Shown in pieces: positions 48,619 through 57,104 of a stretch of 64,000 nt of DNA. How positions within the stretch are numbered: the first letter of the stretch is position 1; each line of letters begins with the position of its first letter. Below the pieces are notes generated by a model. The model was not told where the DNA came from and did not search any database. It saw only the letters and a list, made by a program, of their open reading frames with translations. This stretch comes from Corallococcus sp. AS-1-6. GTDB lineage: Bacteria > Myxococcota > Myxococcia > Myxococcales > Myxococcaceae. A program made the position numbers and the translations under genes. Location: positions 186,001-250,000 of the forward strand of contig NZ_JAIQDE010000010.1 of assembly GCF_020037015.1 (NCBI RefSeq). Direction: 5' to 3'.

Positions 48619-49380
48619 ATGAAAGCTCTCGTGGCATTTCTTATTGGTTTGCTTTCGGCGACCGCATTTGCAGGAAGCGCGTTCGGCCATCTTGCCGACG
48701 CTACAGCGTTTCGCGTCAGCGCTTCCGTTCCCGAACTACTTGCACAACAGGGACTTTCATCGACGCGCCTAGAGGAAACAATTTACGGCGCATTTAAGCT
48801 TGCAGCGATCCCCGCCGCCGATCGAGCGGACACAACCGCAGGCTTATCACTATTCAGCATATCAATTGAGGAAGTCACCTGGGAAAACCATGGAACAACA
48901 GCGATTCACATCAACGTCTCCGCCGCGCAACCAGCCACCATCACTGGAACTGAATATCGACGCCTTGTAACAACGTGGGAGACCTCTCAACTGGTCCAGT
49001 CGCGCACTGACTTCGCAGCCAAGCGCGCGCTAGAAACCGCCAACAAACTAATCAAGGAGTTCATTACGGAACACCAAAACGCACTGAAAGACAGAAAGAG
49101 CCATGCACTCAGCAAGCAAATAGAGCCCACCATTTCCAAAGATCAATCACCACCCACTGCGCCAGCCGCCCCATCGTCAACCAGCGCCACCAAGGCAAAT
49201 TCGAAACAACCAGACAGAAGCAACATCACTCCACCAGCAACACACAATGGGCGCCCTCTTACTGGGTGCTCTGGAGGATTTGAATACTCCTGCTGCTCAT
49301 ACAGTGGCGATGGCTGTGCATACATCCTTTGTCGCGAAGCAGGCGGTAAGTGGGCTGAAAACACATCGGCCTGCATGTAG
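48619..49380 (+). CDS. AT-rich secreted insert between tape measure and tail chaperone
   Basis: 253 residues. The signal peptide (KALVAFLIGLLSATAFAGSA) is followed by a beta/helix domain (FSISIEEVTWENHGTTAIHI, WETSQLVQSRTDFAAKRALE), a Thr/Pro/Ser linker, and a Cys-rich C-terminus (GCSGGFEYSCCSYSGDGCAY). Composition and codon use are clearly more AT-rich than in the tail genes on both sides. It is a cargo gene inserted on the opposite strand, likely expressed in the lysogen; the exported product may alter the cell surface. Confidence 0.65.
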   Translation: MKALVAFLIGLLSATAFAGSAFGHLADATAFRVSASVPELLAQQGLSSTRLEETIYGAFKLAAIPAADRADTTAGLSLFSISIEEVTWENHGTTAIHINVSAAQPATITGTEYRRLVTTWETSQLVQSRTDFAAKRALETANKLIKEFITEHQNALKDRKSHALSKQIEPTISKDQSPPTAPAAPSSTSATKANSKQPDRSNITPPATHNGRPLTGCSGGFEYSCCSYSGDGCAYILCREAGGKWAENTSACM

Positions 49381-49397
49381 CCGCGAGTGCACTCTCC

Positions 49398-49757
49398 TCA
49401 CTTCTTCGAGACCTCAACCAGGAATGCTTCATCCAGCCGACGGAGGATTTGCACCTCGAAGGCCGTGGGCCGGTGGCCGGAGAGGCGCACCCAGGCCTCC
49501 ATGTCCGGGAAGGAGATGGGGTTGAGGGTGAAGGCACCGGCGCCGCGGGCGTTGGACAGCTCGGCGAACCACCCCCACACGTGGGCGAGGGCATCAGGCA
49601 GCGGGGGCGCCTCCAGCAACTCCGGCGGAGGCTTCCCGGTAGCGCGCTCCACCTGCTCCAGATGGGCGCGGACGGAGACGCCCTCCGCGTCGGTGCGGCT
49701 CAGGCGGAATTCGTGGCGGGCGAAGTCGAGGAGTCGCTCGCCCTCTCCTCGAAAAAA
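49398..49757 (-). CDS. Tail assembly chaperone T part (gpGT extension, made by -1 frameshift)
   Basis: Frame following the slippery site. It is typical of the T-like C-terminus: PLPDALAHVWGWFAELSNAR, TLNPISFPDMEAWVRLSGH, then VQILRRLDEAFLVEVSKK. It begins at the slippery site (EFFRGEGERLLDFAR) in the -1 frame relative to the G-like gene and is made as a G-T fusion. In lambda the G and GT proteins coat the tape measure during tail assembly in a defined ratio. There is no separate ribosome site for this frame. Confidence 0.78.
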   Translation of the reverse strand, partial: FFRGEGERLLDFARHEFRLSRTDAEGVSVRAHLEQVERATGKPPPELLEAPPLPDALAHVWGWFAELSNARGAGAFTLNPISFPDMEAWVRLSGHRPTAFEVQILRRLDEAFLVEVSKK

Positions 49758-50156
49758 CTCGCGCGGTCCGAGACGGCCTCGTCCACCTGGCGACGCAGCC
49801 ACGGGTGGGTGGTGAAGAGGCGCCGGGCGTTGTCCGGCGTGAGGGGCACCGCCGCGCCGCCCTCCAGGACGCCCGTCCAGGAGACGGTGCAGGCCACCAG
49901 CAGCTCCAGCGCGTCGGCCTCCATGTCCCGCGGCGCCTCCTGCCGAGCGCGGCGGCCGGCGCGCGGCGCGCTGGCGGTGGCCTTGTCGATGAGGGAGCGC
50001 GTGGCGTCGCGGTAGCGCGGCGAGTCCATGCCGGCCACCTCCACCTGCATGCCCGTGGGCTTGCCGGTGACGGGGTGGAGGATGTCCACCGTGAGGGTGT
50101 CGTGGTGGACGAGGCTGGAGAGGTCGAAGCCGGAGGGGGCAGGGGCGGTGCTCATG
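49700..50156 (-). CDS. Tail assembly chaperone G-like
   Basis: 151 residues from ATG 50156 behind a GGAGTCCC site. A beta-rich N-terminus (LSSLVHHDTLTVDILHPVTG) is followed by a helical part (RYRDATRSLIDKATA, EADALELLVACTVSWTGVLE) and LTPDNARRLFTTHPWLRRQV, as in other G-like proteins. Near its end the codons AGT TTT TTC form the slippery site that yields the longer GT fusion. Confidence 0.78.
49751..49757 (-). promoter_or_regulatory. Programmed -1 ribosomal frameshift site U UUU UUC
   Basis: In the G frame the codons are AGT TTT TTC GAG, giving the heptamer T TTT TTC, one of the most efficient known slippery sequences. A -1 slip moves the ribosome into the T-like frame (TTT TTT CGA GGA), which is open for 118 codons. 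Position near the end of the G gene and function match lambda, where the site is GGGAAAG. Confidence 0.75.
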
Positions 50157-50202
50157 CGGGACTCCTGGTGGTGAAGGGAGGAAGGGCTGCGCAGGCCGCG
50201 GG

Positions 50203-51351
50203 CTACGCGTTGCTGCGCTGGTAGAGAATGGAGGCGCCGGACGCGGCGTCGAGCAGCGCGGTGAAGGGCATGGACACCTGGACGGGGCCCTCCTTGGGGT
50301 TGTCGAGCTCGCCGCCCGTGTACTTGAGGCGGGGAATCCGGAGGGTGTGGAAGTCCGTCCCGTTCACGTCCTGCAGCACCACCTCCAGCGAGGACTCGGA
50401 CTCGTCGAGGAACTTCGCCAGCAGGTCCTGCCCCATGAAGTAGGCGCTGAGGGTGCCGGAGACGCCGAAGCCGCCCTCGTGAATCTCCGTGGCGGAGCGC
50501 TGGCCGATGACGCCCTTCGTGGAGCGCCCGTTGGTGATGTCCAAGTCGAGGGACGTGACGTTGGCCACCAGCTGCCCGCCCTCGCGCAGGCTTCCGGTGA
50601 AGGCGTCGAAGGGGCTGTTGGTGCCCGGGGGCGTAACGGTGGCCGCGTGGGAGGCGGTGGCCATCTGCATGTCCTTGCCCAGCAGGGCGAAGGTGCCGGT
50701 GATGATTTCCTCCGGCTTGATGGAGAGCTTCAGACTGTCCACCGCGCAGCCGCGGTAGAGGGCGTACTGGTCGATGTCGGTGAAGGCGCGTTCGAAGCTG
50801 AACGTCTTCAGGACGGTGCCGGACTTCAGCCGGCGGCCCACCAGCGCCACGGTGCGGCCAGCGGCGGCCACGTCGTCCACCAACTCCCGGTCCACCGTGA
50901 GGCCCAGGGCGGTGACGGCCTCGACGCGCGCGCGGCCGTTGTTGCCCGCCTCCGCAAAGCCGGACACCAGCACCTGGTCCCCGGGCAGGAAGCCGTCCGC
51001 AAGGAAGCTGCCGGTGGTGCGCACGAAGGCGCCCGTGGCCGCGTCCGCGGAGAGGGAGACGCTGCCGGTGGTGGCCGTGGCCCAGGTGCCGCTGAGGGCG
51101 GCCTCCAGGAGGTCGTCGAAGGTGCTGAGGGAGAGCTCGACGCCGATGTCCCCGCCGACGCTCACCATGCCGTGACGCAAGTCGGAGAGGTGCCTGTCGG
51201 CGCGAATCTCGTTGGAATGGTAGTTGGCCTTCGAGAGGTTGAGGCCGGTGCTGGTGAAGCGCAGCGCCTTGTAGGCGGTGCTGGCCGCGACGCCGAAGGT
51301 GGCCTCGGGGGTGAAGCGCAGCGCGGTGCGCTGGCCGGAAGCGGAAGGCAT
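50203..51351 (-). CDS. Major tail tube protein
   Basis: 382 residues, beta-rich. Typical features: N-terminal SGQRTALRFTPEATFGVAA, a receptor-like beta domain (IGVELSLSTFDDLLEAALSG), and the C-terminal tube domain with SATEIHEGGFGVSGTLSAYF, LLAKFLDESESSLEVVLQDV and PVQVSMPFTALLDAASG. It polymerises on the tape measure to make the tube. Between it and the chaperone lies a short gap. Position and size match the V-like gene in this order. Confidence 0.82.
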   Translation of the reverse strand: MPSASGQRTALRFTPEATFGVAASTAYKALRFTSTGLNLSKANYHSNEIRADRHLSDLRHGMVSVGGDIGVELSLSTFDDLLEAALSGTWATATTGSVSLSADAATGAFVRTTGSFLADGFLPGDQVLVSGFAEAGNNGRARVEAVTALGLTVDRELVDDVAAAGRTVALVGRRLKSGTVLKTFSFERAFTDIDQYALYRGCAVDSLKLSIKPEEIITGTFALLGKDMQMATASHAATVTPPGTNSPFDAFTGSLREGGQLVANVTSLDLDITNGRSTKGVIGQRSATEIHEGGFGVSGTLSAYFMGQDLLAKFLDESESSLEVVLQDVNGTDFHTLRIPRLKYTGGELDNPKEGPVQVSMPFTALLDAASGASILYQRSNA

Positions 51352-51381
51352 GGGTTTCTCCTGTCGCGCGAGGCGACGGTG

Positions 51382-51801
51382 CTACGCGTGGACGAGCCAG
51401 AAGACGGAAACAGGACGCAGCCACCAGGGCTCCTCGCGGAGGCCGGGCCCGGCGGAGGCGGACTGGATGCGGACGACGGTGGCGCCCGCCTGCAGCGAGG
51501 TGCCGCGCGCGAAGCCGTCGCACACGGCCTGGGCGGCGGTGTTGGCGGACCCGGCGCCCTCGCCCAGGGGGAAGAAGAGGGACACCTGGAAGACGCCCGG
51601 GTGGCGAGTCTGCGCGTCCTGGCCCAGGCCGGCGGCGGCCGTGCGCGCGGGCAGGTGGTCCACCCGCGCCCAGGGCGTACCCTCCTTCGGGACGTAGAGG
51701 ACGTTGGGGAAGGCGATGTTGTCCGCCCCCACCACGGGGGCCAGCACCACCGCAGCGTGCGCCTCCAGCGCCCGGGGGATGTCCAGGAGGACGGTGCTCA
51801 C
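51382..51801 (-). CDS. Tail terminator-like protein
   Basis: 139 residues. N-terminal TVLLDIPRALEAHAAVVLAP, then PWARVDHLPARTA and VFQVSLFFPLGEGAGSANTA, and an FARGTSLQAGATVVRIQSAS strand are typical of DUF4128/U-like tail terminators that cap the tube and join it to the head. It overlaps the upstream gp10-like gene by 4 bases. Confidence 0.7.
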   Translation of the reverse strand: MSTVLLDIPRALEAHAAVVLAPVVGADNIAFPNVLYVPKEGTPWARVDHLPARTAAAGLGQDAQTRHPGVFQVSLFFPLGEGAGSANTAAQAVCDGFARGTSLQAGATVVRIQSASAGPGLREEPWWLRPVSVFWLVHA

Positions 51802-52217
51802 TTCACCGCCTCCTCGAGGATTTCATTCACCTGGGCCAGGGTGGTGCGCACCATCCCCTTCGGGGCCTGCTGGCTCCAGCCGAACTCCAGCCGACGGGCG
51901 TAGGGCAGGTTGTTGGTGATGTAGACGGTCTCGCCCAGCTCCACGCCCTCCAGCTTCGCGCCCTCGCGGGAGACGACGGCGCTGCCGTCCTTGTCCTCCG
52001 CGTCCACGGTGCCAGCGGGCCTGTCGCCCAGCCCCACCTGCCAGTTGCCCCGGAAGCGGCCGGTGTCCACCGGGGAGGCAGTGACGACGTTGGCCAAGAT
52101 GCCCAGCGCCGTCTTGAGCACCACCTCGTTGGCGCGCGCCTCGGTGGCCTTCACGAAGGCCTGCACCTGCTTGCTGAAGCGGGCCCCCTTGCGGATGCGC
52201 CTGTCCACCTTCGTCAT
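51798..52217 (-). CDS. HK97 gp10-like neck/tail completion protein
   Basis: 139 residues. Helical N-terminus (RFSKQVQAFVKATEARANEV), then the family signature TASPVDTGRFRGNWQVGLGD and ETVYITNNLPYARRLEFG, with a C-terminal helix. These features are typical of gp10/Z-like neck proteins. It overlaps genes on both sides, consistent with its place in the connector block. Confidence 0.82.
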   Translation of the reverse strand: MTKVDRRIRKGARFSKQVQAFVKATEARANEVVLKTALGILANVVTASPVDTGRFRGNWQVGLGDRPAGTVDAEDKDGSAVVSREGAKLEGVELGETVYITNNLPYARRLEFGWSQQAPKGMVRTTLAQVNEILEEAVK

Positions 52218-52600
52218 GCGGACACCCGGAGGTTGAAGAGGATGGGGGTGCCGCCCAGCTGCGTCGGCGGGTCGGTCCGCAGCACGCGCCAGGTGCGGCC
52301 CTCCAGTGGGCCCACCGTGTCCCCCGGCGCCGGCACCACCGGCAGTCCGCTGGCCGCGACGAGCACCTTCCGCCGGTCCGCGCGGGTGGTACCGCCGTCG
52401 GAGAGGCTGTCGCCCTCCTTGTCCTGGCCGCTGTCCGCCTGCACCAGCACCTGGACGGGGTACGCCGTCGTGGAGGCCACCACCTTCGACGTGGCCACGT
52501 CGTACGTGCCCGGCCCGGCCCGCGTGAGGGTGGCCTGCTGGCCGAAGCGCTTCACCAGCGCCAGGGCCTTCTTCGCCAACCTGTCGGCCTGGGCGCTCAT
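52214..52600 (-). CDS. Head-tail connector/stopper protein
   Basis: 128 residues from ATG 52600. N-terminal helix (QADRLAKKALALVKRFGQQA), then a beta barrel (LTRAGPGTYDVATSKVVAST, YPVQVLVQADSGQDK, LPVVPAPGDTVGPLEGRTWR). The fold pattern is that of phage head-closure proteins. Overlaps the genes on both sides by 4 bases. Confidence 0.65.
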   Translation of the reverse strand: MSAQADRLAKKALALVKRFGQQATLTRAGPGTYDVATSKVVASTTAYPVQVLVQADSGQDKEGDSLSDGGTTRADRRKVLVAASGLPVVPAPGDTVGPLEGRTWRVLRTDPPTQLGGTPILFNLRVSA

Positions 52601-53088
52601 CCGCGCACCGTGGTGTGGACGCGGATCCCGCCGGGGCTGCCCTGAACGAGGGGCCCCAGCAGGGCCAGCACCTGGGAGGGGATGGGCCGGTGCGTCTCCT
52701 TCGACGTCTTCAGCGGGCCTACCGTCACGCCCTCGTCCACCACCGGCCCGAGGCCGGCCGTCCAGTCCTCCCCCAGCAGCCGGAAGGCGAACTCCGCCAC
52801 CGCGGACTTCACCCGACGGGGGACGGCGCCCTCCGCCAGCGGGCACCCATCCAGCACCACGCCCCGGCGCGGCCAAGCCAGGGCCTGCTCCGCGTCGGCG
52901 CGCGCGCCCACCCACTCGCAGCGGGAGTCCAGGACGGACGTCGCCCACTTCAGGTGCCGCTCCTTCGCCGCCTCGTCAGCGGCGGCCCAGGCGTCGTTGT
53001 GGGCGCGCGCCGCGTGGTAGGCGTCCGCCTCCACAACGTCGCAGTAGGAGTCGGCGAGCGGGCCGCCGGGAGTGGTGTCGAGTGCCAT
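52597..53088 (-). CDS. DnaT-like/head-tail adaptor protein
   Basis: 163 residues. The helical bundle ADSYCDVVEADAYHAARAHN, ERHLKWATSVLDSRCEWVGA and PRRVKSAVAEFAFRLLGED resembles the putative DnaT-like/adaptor family in this place in many siphophages. The C-terminal tail is less structured. It sits between a small unknown gene and the stopper gene in the connector block. Confidence 0.7.
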   Translation of the reverse strand: MALDTTPGGPLADSYCDVVEADAYHAARAHNDAWAAADEAAKERHLKWATSVLDSRCEWVGARADAEQALAWPRRGVVLDGCPLAEGAVPRRVKSAVAEFAFRLLGEDWTAGLGPVVDEGVTVGPLKTSKETHRPIPSQVLALLGPLVQGSPGGIRVHTTVRG

Positions 53089-53109
53089 GGGCAGCTCCTC
53101 GTGTGCGGA

Positions 53110-53532
53110 CTACTTCGCCGCCTTGGCGGGCTTCGGCGGCTTCTCCTGGGCCTCGACGGGGGGCGCGGCAGACGCCTCGGTGGCCGAAATGCTGGTGCCC
53201 TTCCCGGCGCCCTCCGCGCGCGCCAGCCGGGCCGCCAGCTCCTCGCGCTCGCGGTTGGCCGCCTCCAGTTGGGCCTTGAGGTCATCCACCAGGTCGCCGC
53301 CCGTGGTCAGCTTCCCGCCGGAGGACGCCTGGCGGTCCTCCCATGCATCCCGCGCCTTTTCGTACTCCCGCGACTCGCGCGGGTATGCCGAGTGGTACGT
53401 GGCGAGGATGGAGAGCGCCGCTCCCGCGTCCGCCGGCACGAGCGCGACGCCGCGGCTGAACTCGAAGCCGGCGAGCACGCATGACTGCCCCGACCGGGGC
53501 CCCACCAGCTCCACTTCGATGACTCGACTCAT
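53110..53532 (-). CDS. Late protein between capsid and connectors, unknown
   Basis: 140 residues from ATG 53532. The first half is beta/helix (VIEVELVGPRSGQSCVLAGF, ALSILATYHSAYPRESREYE), then a coiled coil (DLKAQLEAANREREELAARL) and an Ala/Pro/Lys tail. Unknown role; position suggests capsid decoration or a spacer. Confidence 0.55.
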   Translation of the reverse strand: MSRVIEVELVGPRSGQSCVLAGFEFSRGVALVPADAGAALSILATYHSAYPRESREYEKARDAWEDRQASSGGKLTTGGDLVDDLKAQLEAANREREELAARLARAEGAGKGTSISATEASAAPPVEAQEKPPKPAKAAK

Positions 53533-53657
53533 GAAAGACTCCTTGGAAAAGGAGCGCCCGGCACGCGCCGGACGCCAGGTTGACGGCGCAACACGAAGGG
53601 GAGCCCGCCACGACACGCGCGCAGCGCGTACCCAGGGCGAGCCCTCGCCGCGCACTG

Positions 53658-54575
53658 CTAGTTGGAGATGCCCTTGACGACGGCCAGCGCCAGGTCGGAG
53701 TAGCAGGCGAGGCCGCAGTAGAACTTCACGCGGGTGATGGACTCGTCCTTCGACTCGGACTCACCCAGCGCCTTCACCTGGATGCCCATGGCCTTCTTCG
53801 CATGGAGGCCGGCAATGCCCACCTTCCGGCTGCCGTCGTCCAGGCACCCGGCGATGATGCTGGTGCAGGTGGTGCTGCTCCCCTGCGTCTGGTTGGTGGG
53901 CACCCAGTCGTTACGGAAGATGGGCACGCCCTCGTACACCAGCGTCTCCTCGCCGCTCGGCAGCGTCAGCGTCTCAATGATGCCGGCGCCGCTCTGGCCG
54001 CGCAGCAGCGTCTTCACCGAGCGGATGGTTCGCGCGTGCATCATCAGGAAGTCCACCTTCCCGTCCTTCGCCTTCACCGCGTCCAGCAACTCGTCCAGCA
54101 GCGAGAAGGAAACGTCCGCGCCGTTGGTGCCGGCCGTCAGCGTCTGGCCCGAGCTCACGAGACCCAGGAGACCGACGAACTCCTCGTTGGCGCCCGTGCC
54201 GTTGATGAGGAGGCTGGAGTACTTGCGCCCCACCGCCTTGGCCTTGCCGGCCACCTGCACGGCCTCCTGATCCGTGGTGTCGCTGTGCGTGGCCTCGACG
54301 AAGTTGTCCACCTCGGCGTCGCCGACGATGCGCTTCAGGGGACTCGTCACCTGGGTGAAGGTGGTGGCGGCCTTCGCGGTGATGGTGCCGCCGACGCCCA
54401 GCATCTGCACGTCGCCCAGGACGTTCTCCCGGTTGTAGACGGCCGCGGGGCCCTCGACGGGCTCGAAGGGGAGGACGCCGAAGAAGCGGTCCACCGTGAC
54501 GATGTTCTCGATGATGCCGGCCACCAGGTCGTTGTTCGACAGCTTGGCCGCCTCGGAAAGGATGACGGAAGGCAT
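53658..54575 (-). CDS. Major capsid protein, HK97-fold-like
   Basis: 305 residues. The N-terminal SEAAKLSNNDLVAGIIENIV, then DRFFGVLPFEPVEGPAAVYN and TFTQVTSPLKRIVGDAEVDN are the strand-helix pattern of HK97-type coat proteins. The C-terminal part (GYSDLALAVV-like ACYSDLALAVVKGIS) forms the P-domain end. It is the most abundant structural gene candidate, preceded by the scaffold gene. There is no long N-terminal delta domain, in line with a separate scaffold. Confidence 0.85.
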   Translation of the reverse strand: MPSVILSEAAKLSNNDLVAGIIENIVTVDRFFGVLPFEPVEGPAAVYNRENVLGDVQMLGVGGTITAKAATTFTQVTSPLKRIVGDAEVDNFVEATHSDTTDQEAVQVAGKAKAVGRKYSSLLINGTGANEEFVGLLGLVSSGQTLTAGTNGADVSFSLLDELLDAVKAKDGKVDFLMMHARTIRSVKTLLRGQSGAGIIETLTLPSGEETLVYEGVPIFRNDWVPTNQTQGSSTTCTSIIAGCLDDGSRKVGIAGLHAKKAMGIQVKALGESESKDESITRVKFYCGLACYSDLALAVVKGISN

Positions 54576-54711
54576 GGAAAGGCTTTCTTCCTCGCGTGAG
54601 AGGGAAAAGAAGACGAGTGGGCGGACGCGCTACGGCGAGGGCTGGGGAAAGCCCGGTGGACGCGTCTGGTTTGGAAGGAGAGTGACTGCGTCCGGGCATC
54701 CCGCCCGGTGT

Positions 54712-54741
54712 GTTTCAGGCCGCATCCCGCGAACCTGAAAC
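54712..54741. promoter_or_regulatory. Stem-loop between scaffold and capsid genes
   Basis: GTTTCAGG pairs perfectly with CCTGAAAC over 14 bases. It lies immediately after the scaffold stop on the leftward transcript. A hairpin here could adjust the ratio of scaffold to capsid message by partial termination or by protecting the downstream RNA. Confidence 0.45.
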
Positions 54742-54743
54742 GG

Positions 54744-55496
54744 CTACTTCAGCTCCGCCAACCCCTTCGCGATGCGCTGCGTAGAGGTGAGCTTCTCACC
54801 GCCGGGCGTCCCGCCCGTTTTGCCCCCCGGCGGCGTCCCGCTGCCGGAGGAACCCGAGCTTTCGAAGGCCCGGGCGAAGTCCGGATTCTTCTTGAGTTCC
54901 GCGACGAACTCTCGCGTCGTCACGTAGCCGCCCGACTTGTTGACGCGAGGCTCACCCTTCGCGTCGACAATCCGAGCCAAGAAGTCACCGTCCTCCTCAA
55001 TCACTTTCACATAACGCTCGACGTAAGGCAACAGCAGCGACGTGCTTCCCTTCGCCTCGGCGATGGCGGCGAGGGCCTCCGCGTTGGCGACGCGCTGGTG
55101 GTACGTGGAGCGCATGCGCTCGATGGTGGAGTCCTTCTCCGTCAGCACCTTCGCGTGCCCGGCCTCCAGCTCCGCGCGCTGCTTCTCCCACGCCGCCGCA
55201 CCTTCCTTCCCCTTCTGCGCCTCGGCCAGCTGCGCGCGCAGCTCTCCCAGCTGCTTCTCCGCGTCCTCGGGCGTCTTCCCCAGCTTCTGGTAGCCGGCCA
55301 CCTGGGCCTTCAGCTCCTTCACCGCGTCGCGCTCCTTCTTCAGCGCGGTGCTGAGGCTGGTGGTGTCCATGCGCTTCACCAGGTCCGCCTCGAGGACGTA
55401 CTTCGCGCCCTCACCCTCCCCCTTCGCGTACAGCCCGCGGAACTTCTCCGGGACGATGTCCAGCGCGTCCAACTCCTGCTGCCACTCGAATTCCAC
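54744..55496 (-). CDS. Capsid scaffolding protein
   Basis: 250 residues. A long coiled coil (about 50-150: TALKKERDAVKELKAQVAGY, KQLGELRAQLAEAQKGKEG) is followed by YVERYVKVIEEDGDFLARIV and a Gly/Ser linker ending in LTSTQRIAKGLAELK. The coiled-coil core and position upstream of the capsid gene are typical of phage scaffolds. Starts with ATG 55496. Confidence 0.8.
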   Translation of the reverse strand: MEFEWQQELDALDIVPEKFRGLYAKGEGEGAKYVLEADLVKRMDTTSLSTALKKERDAVKELKAQVAGYQKLGKTPEDAEKQLGELRAQLAEAQKGKEGAAAWEKQRAELEAGHAKVLTEKDSTIERMRSTYHQRVANAEALAAIAEAKGSTSLLLPYVERYVKVIEEDGDFLARIVDAKGEPRVNKSGGYVTTREFVAELKKNPDFARAFESSGSSGSGTPPGGKTGGTPGGEKLTSTQRIAKGLAELK

Positions 55497-55525
55497 GTGT
55501 CTGCCTTTCTCGGCCCGGCGGGCCG

Positions 55526-56725
55526 CTACATCTGTGCCTTCTTGAAAGCGGCGGCCTCGGCGGCGCGCAGCTCGTCCAGGGTGAGCGTCTTGCCGCTAGC
55601 GTCGGTGAAGCTGCCGAGGCGAAGTCCCCCGTCCCGGAAGAGGCGCCCGCGCGCGGGGCCCAGCACCTCGTCCTGGAAGCTCGTGGGCTGACGGCGCAGC
55701 CAGTCCTCGTAGGACAGGCCCTTGGGCGCAGAGCCGATGTTCTCCTTGGCCCAGCGCTCGCGGATGCGCTTCACCGCCGCGCCGCGCTCCTTCTCCGTCA
55801 TGTCCTTCCAGGCCTCGCCCGCCTTGGCCTTCGCCTCGGCCCGGAAGTCGATTTCCCGGTTCCGCCTGTCGCGGGTGTCCCGGACGGTGGGCCTGTCGCC
55901 CACGAGGCGCACGCCGTCGATGACGGGGATGGTGGTGCTGCGGCAGCGCCAGTGGGCGGGCGGGCGCGGGCCCCCGCGCACCGGGAAGGTGTGGCCGTCG
56001 CGGGAGGCGCACAGCAGCGTGGTGCGGCCGTCCAGCGTGGACACCCAGCGCACCTCGCGCACCAGGTCCTCGTTGGCCCGGTACACCTCTTCCCGGGCCT
56101 GGGTGGCCACGTGGTTGAGGGCGGTGCGCGCCACTGCCTCCGCGCCGCGGCGGCTGCCCTCCAGCGCCCCGTCCCCGCTGATGAGGTCCCGGACAATCTG
56201 CTGCGTCGTCCGCCCCTCCACCACGCCCGCCTGGATGGTGCGCTCGATGCGGGCCAGGTCCGCCGGCTCCATGCCGGCCACCCACGTCTCGAAGACGGCG
56301 CCGTTGAAGGGCCGCGAGAAGACGGCCGCCTCCAGCACCTCCGCGGTGGGCGCGGCGATGGAGACGTCCACGATGAGCGTCTCCTCCAACAGGGCCGCCT
56401 GCCACCGCGCCTCATACGCAGCGAAGGAGGCGGCCTCCTCCTGCAGCGTGCTGGAAATGGCGGCGTAGGCCCCGGCCCGGAGGGTGCGCACCTCGGACAG
56501 CAGCCCGGCGATGCGCTCCGTCGTCTCGCGGCCGGCGTCGTACCCGCCCGCGGCCTCGATGGCCTGGAGGCGCGCGGCGAGCTGCTCCGTGAGGCGCTCC
56601 TCCGTGTCGTTGAGGAGAGCCACCACGCGCCGGGCGACGCCGGCCTTGTAGCGCTCCAGCTGGACGGCGTGCGCGACGGAGCGCTCCAGCAGCTCCTCGT
56701 TGGCGGTGGGGCGGACGGGGCTCAC
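55526..56725 (-). CDS. Head morphogenesis protein, MuF/SPP1 gp7-like
   Basis: 399 residues from GTG 56725. The N-terminal helical domain is followed by the MuF core: AEAVARTALNHVATQAREEV, VRWVSTLDGRTTLLCASRDG, FPVRGGPRPPAHWRCRSTTI. This is the standard DGRTT..C..H-C pattern. A basic C-terminal part (ERGAAVKRIRERWAKEN) may contact DNA. It is thought to enter the capsid with DNA or aid head assembly. Overlaps the upstream gene. Confidence 0.87.
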   Translation of the reverse strand: MSPVRPTANEELLERSVAHAVQLERYKAGVARRVVALLNDTEERLTEQLAARLQAIEAAGGYDAGRETTERIAGLLSEVRTLRAGAYAAISSTLQEEAASFAAYEARWQAALLEETLIVDVSIAAPTAEVLEAAVFSRPFNGAVFETWVAGMEPADLARIERTIQAGVVEGRTTQQIVRDLISGDGALEGSRRGAEAVARTALNHVATQAREEVYRANEDLVREVRWVSTLDGRTTLLCASRDGHTFPVRGGPRPPAHWRCRSTTIPVIDGVRLVGDRPTVRDTRDRRNREIDFRAEAKAKAGEAWKDMTEKERGAAVKRIRERWAKENIGSAPKGLSYEDWLRRQPTSFQDEVLGPARGRLFRDGGLRLGSFTDASGKTLTLDELRAAEAAAFKKAQM

Positions 56726-56940
56726 CGTTCCCCCCACTTCACCTGGGCGCGTGCGGTGATGCGCTGCTCGCGGGCAAGCCGTGCCTGACGCAGTTCGCGC
56801 AGGCGGCGGCGTACCTTCCGCGCGCCGCGACGGTTGGAGCGGAACCAGTGGGCGGCCCGCGCGAAGTCCTCCGTGAGGCACGGCAGCCGCTCCCCAAGGA
56901 GTCCCGCCGCGCACAGCGTCTCGTCATGGAGCAGCTTCAC
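56722..56940 (-). CDS. Small basic late protein, unknown
   Basis: 72 residues from GTG 56940, overlapping the upstream stop. The helical and very basic middle (FRSNRRGARKVRRRLRELRQ) suggests nucleic-acid binding. Overlaps on both sides support translation. It sits between the portal and the MuF gene. Not recognised. Confidence 0.5.
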   Translation of the reverse strand: MKLLHDETLCAAGLLGERLPCLTEDFARAAHWFRSNRRGARKVRRRLRELRQARLAREQRITARAQVKWGER

Positions 56941-57104
56941 TGGGCACCGCCTGGGCTCGAGCCGGAGCCCAACTCGATGAAGGCCCGCCGGGCCGTCCAG
57001 TCATGCAGCGCATCCCCCCACGCCTCGGGGAGCGCCTCCATGAGGGGGTGGGCGATGACGTTGTGGACGAAGCGCCAGAGGCGGGCGCGCAGGGCGGGCG
57101 TCAT
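56937..57104 (-). CDS. Small late protein with HNVIAHPLMEAL motif
   Basis: 55 residues. The sequence LWRFVHNVIAHPLMEALPEA is a recurring small-protein motif in phage and bacterial genomes, sometimes annotated as DUF-type proteins that follow portal or terminase genes. Overlaps the portal stop (ATGA-type) and the next GTG. Function unknown. The context supports it being real. Confidence 0.5.
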   Translation of the reverse strand: MTPALRARLWRFVHNVIAHPLMEALPEAWGDALHDWTARRAFIELGSGSSPGGAQ

